DNA of 64,000 nucleotides from Streptomyces sp. SS1-1 (lineage in GTDB: Bacteria; Actinomycetota; Actinomycetes; Streptomycetales; Streptomycetaceae). The position numbers and the translations under genes were made by a program. Under the pieces are notes generated by a model. It ran no database searches and had not been told where the DNA came from. It saw nothing but the letters and a program-made list of their open reading frames with translations. Numbering within the stretch: position 1 is the stretch's first letter; every line of letters starts with the position of its first letter. Location of the stretch: the NCBI RefSeq assembly GCF_008973465.1, contig NZ_WBXN01000004.1, positions 3,946,501 to 4,010,500 of the forward strand, written 5' to 3'. Of this stretch, positions 44,860-52,014 are shown one piece after another.

Positions 44860-45630
44860 TCAGCCCTGGGGCGTGCCGTCCTCGCCGGCCGCCTCCCGGG
44901 CGGTCCGCTCACCGGCGCCGAGGTACTGCGAGAGCGCCGCGGCGGTGAACGCCTCGGCGTCCTGCTTGGTGATGCCGAGGCCGGACAGGACGCCGGTGCC
45001 GTTCTCGAACTCCAGCAGGGCCAGCAGGATGTGCTCGGTGCCGATGTAGTTGTGGCCGAGGCGCAGGGCCTCGCGGAAGGTGAGCTCCAGGACCTTCTTG
45101 GCGTCGGAGCCGTACGGGATGAGCTCGGGGACCTCGTCGGCGGCGGGCGGCAGGGCGGCGGTGGCGGCCTGGCGCACGGAGTCCAGGAGGACGCCCCGGT
45201 CGAGGATGGCCTTCGCGGCGATGCCGTCCGGCTCGGCCAGCAGGCCGAGGACCAGGTGCTCGGGGCGCCCCTCGGGGTTGCGGGCCGCGATGGCCTCGTT
45301 GTGGGCGGCCATCACGACGCTGCGGGCGCGCGGGGTGTAGCGGCCGAAGCCCTGCTGGGGGTCGAGGTCGTTGCCCTCCTTGGGCACGAACCGCTTCTGC
45401 GCGGCCTGCCGGGTGACGCCCATGCTGCGGCCGATGTCGGTCCAGGAGGCACCGGAGCGGCGCGCCTGGTCCACGAAGTGGCCGATCAGATGGTCCGCCA
45501 CCTCACCGAGGTGGTCGGCGGCGATCACGGCGTCCTGGAGCTGGTCCAGGGGCTCCTCGTGGACCTTCTTGATGGCCGCGATGAGTTCGTCGAGACGCAC
45601 GGATGACGTGATGCTGGGGTTCGTCGACAT
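44860..45630 (-). CDS. ClpC N-domain protein with N-terminal HTH, probable autoregulator
   Basis: A 256-residue protein lacking any AAA+ module. Residues about 35-80 contain a helix-turn-helix (ARRSGASWTDIGRSMGVTRQAAQKRF). Two ClpN repeats follow: RYTPRARSVVMAAHNEAIAARNPEGRPEHLVLGLL and DAKKVLELTFREALRLGHNYIGTEHILLALLEFENGTGVL. It therefore joins a DNA-binding head to the substrate/adaptor-binding domain of ClpC, suggesting a stress regulator controlled through the Clp system. The promoter is exceptionally clear: TTGACG, 17 bp, TACGGT, then 6 nt to ATG, leaderless, with two operator copies over it. Confidence 0.82.
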   Translation of the reverse strand: MSTNPSITSSVRLDELIAAIKKVHEEPLDQLQDAVIAADHLGEVADHLIGHFVDQARRSGASWTDIGRSMGVTRQAAQKRFVPKEGNDLDPQQGFGRYTPRARSVVMAAHNEAIAARNPEGRPEHLVLGLLAEPDGIAAKAILDRGVLLDSVRQAATAALPPAADEVPELIPYGSDAKKVLELTFREALRLGHNYIGTEHILLALLEFENGTGVLSGLGITKQDAEAFTAAALSQYLGAGERTAREAAGEDGTPQG

Positions 45631-45631
45631 G

Positions 45632-45677
45632 TGTCAACCGTAGGTTGACAGTCGCGGGGCGTCAACCCGTAGTTGAC
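45632..45677. promoter_or_regulatory. Divergent promoter with duplicated GTCAAC-N5-GTTGAC operator
   Basis: Copy 1 is TGTCAACC-GTA-GGTTGACA (45632-45650), copy 2 GTCAAC-CCGTA-GTTGAC (45661-45677), 28 bp apart. For the leftward ClpN-HTH gene the -35 TTGACG is 45665-45660 and the -10 TACGGT is 45642-45637, so the copies sit on the -35 and the -10. Rightwards, TACGAT (45700-45705) ends 6 nt before the GTG of the DUF2786 gene. The natural ligand is the HTH protein itself. Confidence 0.75.
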
Positions 45678-45711
45678 AGTGGGGTGCCGGGAACAGACTT
45701 ACGATCGCCTG

Positions 45712-46830
45712 GTGAGCACGCCCAGCACCGTCGACCGCGCCCTCGAGGCCGCCCTCTACGACACCGGGCACGCGACGCTCGACACGGGCGCCTCGCTGCT
45801 CGCCGCAGACCCCGCGTCCGACGCCGAACTGGCCCGGCGCGGCGAGGAGTTCGTGGCGGCGGCCTGGCGCAGGGGCTGGCAGCCCGCCGACGTCGTACGG
45901 CTGGTGCGGCGCGACCTGGACGACGTGCACGTGCGCCTTCTGGCAGTGCTGGTGCGGGCGCAGGCCCCCCGGGACCGGGCGCGCGGCCCCCGCTGGCGGG
46001 CCCAGCTCGACGCCCTGCCCGGCGAGGCGCCGACCCGCACCGACCGCTTCTCGTACGCCACCGCCGTCCTGGAGCTGTACCGCCTGCTGCTGCGGCTGCC
46101 CGCGCTCGAGCCCCTGGAGGAGACGGCCGCCCCGTCCGGCGCCGCCGCCCGCCCGGAGTCCCGCATGCTGACCCGGGTCCGGGCGCTGCTCGCGAAGGCC
46201 GAGGCGACCGGGTTCCCGCAGGAGGCCGAGGCGCTGACCGCCAAGGCGCAGGAGCTGATGGCCCGGCACAGCATCGACGAGGCGCTGGTCGCCTCCCGTG
46301 CGCCCGCCGGGGCCGCCGACGCGCCGGGCGCCTGCCGGATCGGCGTGGAGCCGCCGTACGAGCAGGCCAAGGCCGTGCTGCTGGACGCGGTGGCGCGGGC
46401 CAACCACTGCCGGGCCGTGTGGAACGAGCCGTTCGGCTTCTCCACCGTCGTCGGGTTCGAGGCGGACCTGGAGGTGGTGGAGCTGCTGTACACCTCGCTG
46501 CTGGTGCAGGCGCAGACCGCGATGACCAAGGCGGAGGCGGCCCAGCGGGCGGGCGGCCGCAAGCGCACCAAGACGTTCCGGCAGTCGTTCCTGGCGGCCT
46601 ACGCCCATCGGGTGAGCACCCGTCTCAACGCCGCCGCCCGGACGCAGGTGACCGACGACCTGCTGCCGGTCCTGGCCTCCCGCGAGCTGGCGGTCACCGG
46701 CCGGCTGGACCGCATGTTCCCGCGGACCACGACGACGCGGCTGCGCGGGGTCAGCGACGACGCGGGCTGGACCGAGGGGTCGGAGGCGGCCGACCGGGCC
46801 CGGGTGGACCCGCGCCGGCCACTGACCTGA
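45712..46830 (+). CDS. DUF2786 domain protein
   Basis: A 372-residue cytosolic protein of unknown function. The DUF2786 segment is MLTRVRALLAKAEATGFPQEAEALTAKAQELMARHSID (about residues 150-190). It is followed by a conserved part (YEQAKAVLLDAVARANHC, FEADLEVVELLYTSLLVQAQ, RTKTFRQSFLAAYAHRVSTRL). Short stretches resemble phage-type proteins of the same family. GTG 45712 is leaderless (TACGAT-6 nt-GTG). It shares the duplicated operator with the ClpN-HTH gene, so the two are probably co-regulated. A long repeat tract follows the stop. Confidence 0.75.
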   Translation: MSTPSTVDRALEAALYDTGHATLDTGASLLAADPASDAELARRGEEFVAAAWRRGWQPADVVRLVRRDLDDVHVRLLAVLVRAQAPRDRARGPRWRAQLDALPGEAPTRTDRFSYATAVLELYRLLLRLPALEPLEETAAPSGAAARPESRMLTRVRALLAKAEATGFPQEAEALTAKAQELMARHSIDEALVASRAPAGAADAPGACRIGVEPPYEQAKAVLLDAVARANHCRAVWNEPFGFSTVVGFEADLEVVELLYTSLLVQAQTAMTKAEAAQRAGGRKRTKTFRQSFLAAYAHRVSTRLNAAARTQVTDDLLPVLASRELAVTGRLDRMFPRTTTTRLRGVSDDAGWTEGSEAADRARVDPRRPLT

Positions 46831-46854
46831 GCGCCGTCTGCCGTTGGCCTGGTC

Positions 46855-47175
46855 GTCGGCCGGTCGTCTGGCGTCGGTCGGTCGTCTGGCGTCGGTCGGT
46901 CGTCCGTCTCGCCAGCCGGTCGGCTGCCGGCAGCCGTACGTCCGTCGTCTGCCGGTGGCCTGGCGTCGGCCGGTCGTCTGCCGTCTCGGTCGTCTGTCGT
47001 CGGTCGGTCGGCTGCCGTCGGTCGGTCGTCCGTCTCGCCAGCCGGTCGGCTGCTGTCAGCCGTACGTCCGTCGTCAGTCGGTCGACCGTCGTCTGCCGGT
47101 CGTCCGTCGTCGGTCGGTCTCCCGTCGTCAGCCGGTCGCCTGCCGGCAGCCGTACGTCCGTCGTCAGTCGGTCGA
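46855..47175. repeat. Degenerate GTCGGTCG-type repeat tract
   Basis: About 320 bp built from variants of GTCGGTCGTCTG. A larger unit containing CGTCCGTCTCGCCAGCCGGT and ending AGCCGTACGTCCGTCGTC starts at 46901 and again at 47027 (126-bp period); a partial third copy of its second half (GCCGGT at 46915, 47041, 47131) is 90 bp on. There is no gene inside, and the tract reaches the 3' end of the DUF4232 gene, whose last codons (GFQQSTD) are made of it. Confidence 0.8.
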
Positions 47176-47694
47176 CTGCTGGAAGCCGGTCACCGAGGCG
47201 TCCGGCGTGCGCCCGTCGTCCTTCAGGGCCACAGCGCCGTACGCCCACTCGAAGCTCTCGCTCCTGTCGGCACCGGGCAGCCGCACCGTCGCCGACCGTG
47301 CCGCGAGGGAGCCGTCGCCGCCCTCCTCGCCGCGGACGTAGGTGAGCGTGAACGCCAGCGAGGCGCCCTTCGCGAAGGTCGCCTTCCCGGCCGAGGCGGC
47401 GTCCGCGGCCGGGACCGCGGCGGTCGTGTCCCCGGCGACCAGGTCCACGCCGGGCAGGCCCTCCACGGTGCACGGGGCGTCCCCGCGGTTGGTGACGGTC
47501 ACCGGCACGTTGCCCGTGTCCCCGGCGGCGGGCGCGGCGTTGGCGGGCCCGAAGCGCACGGCGAGATCGGCGACGCAGCCGGCGCCGCCCGCCTTGTCCT
47601 GGGTGTCCTTGTCGTCCCCGGCGCTGTCGCAGGAGGTCAGCAGGAGCGCCGCGGCGAGGGCGGCGACGGTGGCGGTGACGGAGATGGTGCGCAT
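47164..47694 (-). CDS. DUF4232-type secreted lipoprotein
   Basis: A 176-residue lipoprotein: MRTISVTATVAALAAALLLTSC with lipobox Cys at residue 22, a Asp/Lys/Gly linker, then a beta-rich domain (VPVTVTNRGDAPCTVEGLPGVDLV) typical of DUF4232 proteins, with two cysteines (GCVADL and PCTVEG) likely disulfide-bonded. Function unknown; such domains are common in actinobacterial envelopes. GAGGACTCC precedes the ATG. Its 3' end runs into the repeat tract, so the final residues may be recent. Confidence 0.75.
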   Translation of the reverse strand: MRTISVTATVAALAAALLLTSCDSAGDDKDTQDKAGGAGCVADLAVRFGPANAAPAAGDTGNVPVTVTNRGDAPCTVEGLPGVDLVAGDTTAAVPAADAASAGKATFAKGASLAFTLTYVRGEEGGDGSLAARSATVRLPGADRSESFEWAYGAVALKDDGRTPDASVTGFQQSTD

Positions 47695-47739
47695 GGAGTC
47701 CTCGGGAGTCGCGTCGGTGAGCCGGTCACCGATCGGACA

Positions 47740-48285
47740 TCACGATCCCAGACCGGCCGTGGGCAGGCCCGTGGGCAGTTTGCCACCCTCGGCCTTGGTG
47801 TACGTCTCCACGCCGAGGCCGCCCTCCCAGGTCACCTTCAGCTCGCCCTTGCCGACGGAGTCGACGGTCCCGGCCGCCCGGTCCTTGCTGCCGTCCGTGC
47901 ACTGCAGCCGGATGGTGCGCTTGCCGCCCTGCTCGCTGGCCGTTCCGCTGCACACGGACCCGCCGGTCGCGAAGAGCCCGGCCTTGTCGCCGGTGACCAC
48001 GAGGGCGACGGCCTTGCCGTCGGTGGTCGCCAGCCAACTGCCCTCCAGCTCGCCCGCGGCCGAGCCCGAACCGCCTCCCGAACCGCCCCCCGAGTCGCCG
48101 CCCGTGCCACCGGTGCCGGCGTCGGCGCTGGTCGGGGCGCCGCTGGGGGTGGAGTCGCCGTCCGAGTCGCCGCCTCCGCTGCACGCGGTGAGCGCGAGCA
48201 CGCCCACGAGGGAGGCGGCCACGGCCGCGCTCCTCGTCCACCGGCCCGGCAGGGTGCGCGTACGCGGGAAAGTCGCCGAGGTCAC
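47740..48285 (-). CDS. Secreted lipoprotein with Ser/Gly-rich linker
   Basis: A 181-residue lipoprotein. The signal (RSAAVAASLVGVLALTAC) ends in a lipobox Cys near residue 36. A 45-residue Gly/Ser/Asp/Thr linker leads to a small domain (LEGSWLATTDGKAVALVVTGDKAGLFATGGSVCSGTAS) with two cysteines. Function unknown. GTG 48285 is preferred because GGGGGCTCCCA precedes it; an ATG at 48315 in frame is the other choice. It lies 45 bp upstream of the DUF4232 gene, probably in one operon. Confidence 0.68.
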   Translation of the reverse strand: MTSATFPRTRTLPGRWTRSAAVAASLVGVLALTACSGGGDSDGDSTPSGAPTSADAGTGGTGGDSGGGSGGGSGSAAGELEGSWLATTDGKAVALVVTGDKAGLFATGGSVCSGTASEQGGKRTIRLQCTDGSKDRAAGTVDSVGKGELKVTWEGGLGVETYTKAEGGKLPTGLPTAGLGS

Positions 48286-48446
48286 TGGGAGCCCCCAAGC
48301 TGTAGCGGTCGGCATGGCCGGATCGGCCGGGCGTGGCCGAAACGTCCGCAGCAAGTTACCAGGGAGTCGGTTCACGGTCGCCGGAAAGACCGCGGGAAGG
48401 AAGGGACTTCTGTGCGGGGTGCCGGACGGCGCGGCACGGCTGACAG

Positions 48447-48494
48447 GTAGGAGATCTCCTACGGTTGACGCGTAGGGAAACGCCTACCTACTGT
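48447..48494 (+). promoter_or_regulatory. Leaderless promoter with two GTAGG-N6-CCTAC operators
   Basis: Operator 1, GTAGGAGATCTCCTAC (48447-48462), is a perfect palindrome. Operator 2, GTAGG-GAAACG-CCTAC (48472-48487), has the same arms and spacing, 25 bp on. Between and around them are -35 TTGACG (48465-48470), an 18-bp spacer and -10 TACTGT (48489-48494), 6 nt before the ATG at 48501. The ArsR-type repressor encoded next is the expected ligand. Confidence 0.78.
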
Positions 48495-48500
48495 CGTGCC

Positions 48501-48872
48501 ATGACCATCACCCACGCCTCCTTCGTCACGCTCCCCGTCGCCGACCAGGACCGTGCCCTGCGCTTCTACACCGACGTCCTCGGCTTCCGGGTCGCCGCCG
48601 ATCTCGCCACCCCCCAGGGCCGATGGCTCCAGGTCGCGCCCGAGGGCGCGCAGACGGTCTTCACGCTCTCCGGTCCCGGGATGGGCGGCTTCGAGCCGGG
48701 CACGGCACGGGGGATCATGCTGGTCACCACCGACGTCGACGCGGACTGCGCGCGGCTCGCGGAGGCCGGGGTCGCCGTACAGGGCCCGGACGACGTGCCC
48801 TGGGGGCGCATGGCAGGCTTCCAGGACCCCGACGGCAACGGGCTGATGCTGCTGACGGAGGCCGCTCACTGA
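48501..48872 (+). CDS. VOC/glyoxalase-superfamily protein
   Basis: A 123-residue vicinal-oxygen-chelate fold protein: HASFVTLPVADQDRALRFYTDVLGFRV (first beta-alpha-beta module), then GIMLVTTDVDADCARLAEAGV and FQDPDGNGLMLL. Members are dioxygenases, isomerases or antibiotic-binding proteins; the metal ligands are not convincingly complete. Leaderless start. First gene of a three-gene operon with an ArsR regulator and an SRPBCC protein, a set often linked to small-molecule or herbicide-like stress. Confidence 0.85.
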   Translation: MTITHASFVTLPVADQDRALRFYTDVLGFRVAADLATPQGRWLQVAPEGAQTVFTLSGPGMGGFEPGTARGIMLVTTDVDADCARLAEAGVAVQGPDDVPWGRMAGFQDPDGNGLMLLTEAAH

Positions 48873-48888
48873 CCGGAGAGGGACGGGC

Positions 48889-49242
48889 ATGACCACGACC
48901 GGGGTCCAGGAGACGCCCCAGGACCGCGTCTTCGCCGCGCTGGCCAACGGCACCCGCCGCGAGGTGCTGCGGCTGCTCCGAGACGGCGGGCCCCAGGCCG
49001 TACAGGACCTGGCCGCGCACTTCGCCATGCGCAGGCCCAGCCTGTCGGAGCATCTGCGGGTGCTCCGCGAGGCCGGGCTGGTCTCCGAGCGGCGGTCCGG
49101 CCGGCAGCGCATCTACCGGCTGGAGGCGGCCCCGCTCGCCGATGTGCGGGACTGGCTCCATCCGTACGAGCGGTTCTGGCGCGAGCGTCTGAAGGACCTC
49201 GGCGATCTGCTCGACCGCATGCCCGACGATGACCCGACATGA
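48889..49242 (+). CDS. ArsR-family winged-helix repressor
   Basis: A 117-residue regulator: ALANGTRREVLRLLRDGGPQAVQDLAAHFAMRRPSLSEHLRVLREAGLVSERRSGRQRIYRLE is a complete ArsR winged helix. The metal-binding ELCVCDL motif is absent (HFAMRRPSLSEHL), so it belongs to the metal-independent group usually encoded next to SRPBCC proteins. GAGAGGGACGGGC precedes the ATG. Overlaps the next gene by 4 bp. Confidence 0.9.
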   Translation: MTTTGVQETPQDRVFAALANGTRREVLRLLRDGGPQAVQDLAAHFAMRRPSLSEHLRVLREAGLVSERRSGRQRIYRLEAAPLADVRDWLHPYERFWRERLKDLGDLLDRMPDDDPT

Positions 49243-49757
49243 GCACAGACCCGGGCCACGGCCCCGATCCGGTCCCCGAACCGCTCGAGGACGACCTCAC
49301 CGTCATCCGCGTGGACCAGTTCTTCCCGCACCCGCCCGCCAAGGTCTGGCGCGCCCTGACCGAGCCCGAGCTGCTCGTGCAGTGGCAGATGCAGGGGGCC
49401 GAGGCGTTCCGGCTGGAGGTCGGGCACCGGTACACGATGACGTCCGTGCCGCGACCGAACACCGACTTCTCCGGCACGGTCGAGGCGGAGGTCCTCGCCT
49501 ACGCCCCCGAACGGATGCTGAGCGTCCGCTGGCGCGACGCATCCTCGGCCAACTCCGCTGACTGGACGGTTACTTGGCGTTTGGAACAAGAAGGGCGAGG
49601 AACACGTCTTTTTCTAGTGCACGAGGGGTTCGATCCGGACGACCCCGTTCAGCTCATGGCGCGGAAGATCATGGGCGGGGGCTGGCGCACTCATGTGATG
49701 CGATCCCTGGGGCACGCGCTGGAACGTATGGACCACCCACGTACGTCCCAGGAGTAA
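49239..49757 (+). CDS. SRPBCC (AHSA1-like) domain protein
   Basis: A 172-residue START/Bet v 1-fold protein with hydrophobic ligand cavity: VIRVDQFFPHPPAKVWRALTEPELLVQWQ at the start, FRLEVGHRYTMTS, FSGTVEAEVLAYAPERMLSVRWRD, WTVTWRLEQEGRGTRLFLVHEGFD, then a C-terminal helix. It is translationally coupled to arsR (ATGA overlap). The pair probably acts as ligand binder and sensor; the ligand is unknown. Confidence 0.87.
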   Translation: MSTDPGHGPDPVPEPLEDDLTVIRVDQFFPHPPAKVWRALTEPELLVQWQMQGAEAFRLEVGHRYTMTSVPRPNTDFSGTVEAEVLAYAPERMLSVRWRDASSANSADWTVTWRLEQEGRGTRLFLVHEGFDPDDPVQLMARKIMGGGWRTHVMRSLGHALERMDHPRTSQE

Positions 49758-49774
49758 CCGCGGGAACACCCCGC

Positions 49775-49822
49775 GTGCACGTGCATCTGCTCGTGCAGGT
49801 GCACGTGAGCAGGGGCTATGAT
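49775..49822 (+). promoter_or_regulatory. Promoter of the DUF397 gene with GTGCACGTG motifs
   Basis: GTGCACGTG occurs at 49775 and 49799; the first lies in the 16-mer GTGCACGTGCATCTGC. TATGAT (49817-49822) is a perfect -10, with the motif copies across the -35 region. The same 16-mer appears on the minus strand at 50866-50851 upstream of the HATPase gene. Confidence 0.6.
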
Positions 49823-49917
49823 CCGAAAGCAGTTGTCCGGCACACGCACCACTGCATCACCACTGCATCACCTCATGCCTCATGGCGAAGAGCCACCGCA
49901 CCATCGGGGAGCGACCT

Positions 49918-50160
49918 GTGGACCACGACGTGTACAACGGCATGGCGGCCACGGAGCTGGACGGGGTGGCCTGGCAGAAGAGCAGGCACAGCAACTCCCA
50001 GGGCTCCTGCGTGGAGTTCGCGCGGCTGCCCGGCGGCGACGTCGCCGTGCGCAACTCGCGTTTCCCCGACGGCCCGGCCCTCGTCTACACCCGGGCCGAG
50101 ATCGAGGCGATGCTCCTCGGGGTCAAGGACGGCGAGTTCGACCACCTGGTCGCGGGCTGA
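49918..50160 (+). CDS. DUF397 protein
   Basis: An 80-residue protein with the DUF397 pattern: WQKSRHSNSQGSCVEFARLPGGDVAVRNSRFPDGPALVYTRAEIEAMLLGVKDGEFDHL. In streptomycetes these small proteins pair with XRE/DUF5753 regulators, as in the whiJ and abaA loci; some act as antagonists of the regulator. GTG 49918 has GGGAGCGACCT before it; an upstream in-frame ATG (49882) lacks one. Confidence 0.85.
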   Translation: MDHDVYNGMAATELDGVAWQKSRHSNSQGSCVEFARLPGGDVAVRNSRFPDGPALVYTRAEIEAMLLGVKDGEFDHLVAG

Positions 50161-50249
50161 CGCCTTCCGCCGCCCCGTGGATACGGGCGGCGCCGCCCCG
50201 GCCGTGATGACGCGCGTAGAACCCGCACGTCACGGCAGGCGGCGCCGTG

Positions 50250-50765
50250 TCAGTCCGCGGGGCCGGCGCAGGTGCCGGGCTGGAGGCGGAACAGCGCCCA
50301 GACCACCTTGCCGCTCAGCGTGCCGGCCATCGGGTGCCAGCCCCAGCCGTCGCTGAAGGACTCCACGAGGAACAGCCCCCGGCCGGACTCCGCCGAGAAG
50401 TCCTCGGAGTCACGCGCGACCGGACTGTCGTGACTGGGGTCGCGCACCGCGCACACCAGCCGCTCGGTCCACCGCATCAGATGCAGCCGCACCGGCGGGG
50501 GCTGCTCGCAGACGCGGGGGGCGTTCGAGGGCAGGGCGTGCCGCAGGGCGTTGGTCACCAGTTCGGAGACCACGAGGCAGACGTCGTCGAAACGGTCGCC
50601 CAGTTCCCACTGGTCCAGGGTGCGGCGCGTGAAGCCGCGGGCTTCCCGGACGGCCTCGTACCGGGCCGGCAGGGCGCAGGAGGCTGCGTTGGAGACGGCC
50701 GCGGGGTCCAGTGGCGGAAGGCCCTGCCGTAACGGCTCGAGCATGGTCGATCCATTCGTCCCCAT
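50250..50765 (-). CDS. RsbW/AbaA-type HATPase regulator
   Basis: A 171-residue GHKL-fold protein: DRFDDVCLVVSELVTNALRHA is the N-box (ExxxNAxxH), SAESGRGLFLVESFSDGWGWHPMAG the G1/G2 region, and KVVWALFRL the last strand. It resembles serine kinases that act as anti-sigma factors and the AbaA-family proteins encoded near whiJ-like pairs. ATG 50765 is chosen for GGGAG 8 nt upstream. A shared 16-bp motif lies about 90 bp ahead of its start, as for the DUF397 gene. Confidence 0.82.
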   Translation of the reverse strand: MGTNGSTMLEPLRQGLPPLDPAAVSNAASCALPARYEAVREARGFTRRTLDQWELGDRFDDVCLVVSELVTNALRHALPSNAPRVCEQPPPVRLHLMRWTERLVCAVRDPSHDSPVARDSEDFSAESGRGLFLVESFSDGWGWHPMAGTLSGKVVWALFRLQPGTCAGPAD

Positions 50766-51062
50766 GCGAGGCACTCCCGGGAGTTCGCGGTCGTGGCGAT
50801 GCAGCGGTTGCGCGGGACCATGGTTTCGGAAGCCAAGGGCAGATGCAAGGGCAGATGCACGTGCACGTGACCGAATTGGACGTTCCCGTACCGCTTGTTG
50901 GCCATTTTTTCCGCCAACTTCACCCCCTCTTCTTGCCTTCCGTCGACCGCTTCACGAGTGGAATCCTTGGCTTCTTTCCGTCTCTGTAATCGGGCGAGTA
51001 CAGCTCGAAGTGATTTAGTGGCAGACTGCGGGCCGGGAAGACGGTTGGGGAGGCTGGCGAAC

Positions 51063-51923
51063 GTGAGCGCGGGAGAGCCCGGATCGGTGGTGCGGCGCAT
51101 GCTGCTCGGCTCGCAACTGAGGCGACTGCGGGAAGCGCGCGGAATCACCCGTGAGGCGGCTGGATACTCGATCCGCGCGTCCGAGTCGAAGATCAGCCGG
51201 ATGGAGCTGGGCCGGGTGAGCTTCAAGACACGTGACGTGGAAGACCTGTTGACGCTGTACGGCATCACCGACGAGCAGGAGCGCGCCTCCCTGCTCTCCC
51301 TGGCCCGCGAGGCCAACGTCGCCGGCTGGTGGCACAGCTACTCGGACGTCCTGCCCAGCTGGTTCCCCACCTACGTCGGCCTGGAGGGCGCGGCCAGCTC
51401 GATCCGCGCCTACGAGGTGCAGTTCGTGCACGGCCTGCTGCAGACCGAGGCGTACGCCCACGCGGTCGTGAAGCGCGGCATGAAGGGCGCGAGCGCGTCC
51501 GACGTCGACAAGCGCGTCGCGCTGCGCCTGGAGCGCCAGAAGTACCTCGTCGCGGAGAACGCCCCCGAGTTCCACATCGTCCTCGACGAGGCCGCCCTGC
51601 GCCGGCCGTACGGCGACCGCGAGGTGATGCGCGGCCAGCTCCAGCACCTCATCGAGATCTCCGAGCGGCCCAACGTGCGGCTGCAGATCATGCCGTTCGG
51701 GTTCGGTGGGCACTCCGGCGAGTCCGGCGCCTTCACCATTCTCAGCTTCCCCGAGTCCGACCTCTCGGACGTCGTCTACCTGGAGCAGCTCACGAGCGCG
51801 CTCTACCTCGACAAGCGCGAGGACGTCGCCCAGTACGAGCTCGCCCTCAAGGAGCTCCAGCAGGACAGTCCGGGGCCCGACGAGAGCCGGGATCTTCTCC
51901 GGGGACTCCTCCAACTCTCTTGA
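51063..51923 (+). CDS. XRE-family HTH regulator with DUF5753 domain (WhiJ-like)
   Basis: A 286-residue regulator. The N-terminal HTH is SQLRRLREARGITREAAGYSIRASESKISRMELGRVSFKTRDVEDLLTLYGI. The DUF5753 domain follows (YVGLEGAASSIRAYEVQFVHGLLQTEAYAHAVV, FHIVLDEAALRRPYGDREVMRGQL, VRLQIMPFGFGGHSGESGAFTILSFPE). The family controls morphological development and is typically paired with DUF397. GTG 51063 has GGGGAGG 9 nt upstream. With the DUF397 and HATPase genes it forms the usual trio, though split over both strands. Confidence 0.9.
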   Translation: MSAGEPGSVVRRMLLGSQLRRLREARGITREAAGYSIRASESKISRMELGRVSFKTRDVEDLLTLYGITDEQERASLLSLAREANVAGWWHSYSDVLPSWFPTYVGLEGAASSIRAYEVQFVHGLLQTEAYAHAVVKRGMKGASASDVDKRVALRLERQKYLVAENAPEFHIVLDEAALRRPYGDREVMRGQLQHLIEISERPNVRLQIMPFGFGGHSGESGAFTILSFPESDLSDVVYLEQLTSALYLDKREDVAQYELALKELQQDSPGPDESRDLLRGLLQLS

Positions 51924-52014
51924 AACACACGTACGATGACGTGTGATCAGACCGTGAGGACGATCACGATGGCGACCGCGCCGATCGGATGTCTGCGAGG
52001 GATTGAGGGATCAC

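Noticed and set aside
46855..47175. CRISPR array
   Set aside because: Repeats are degenerate and overlapping, without unique spacers of constant length, and there are no cas genes.
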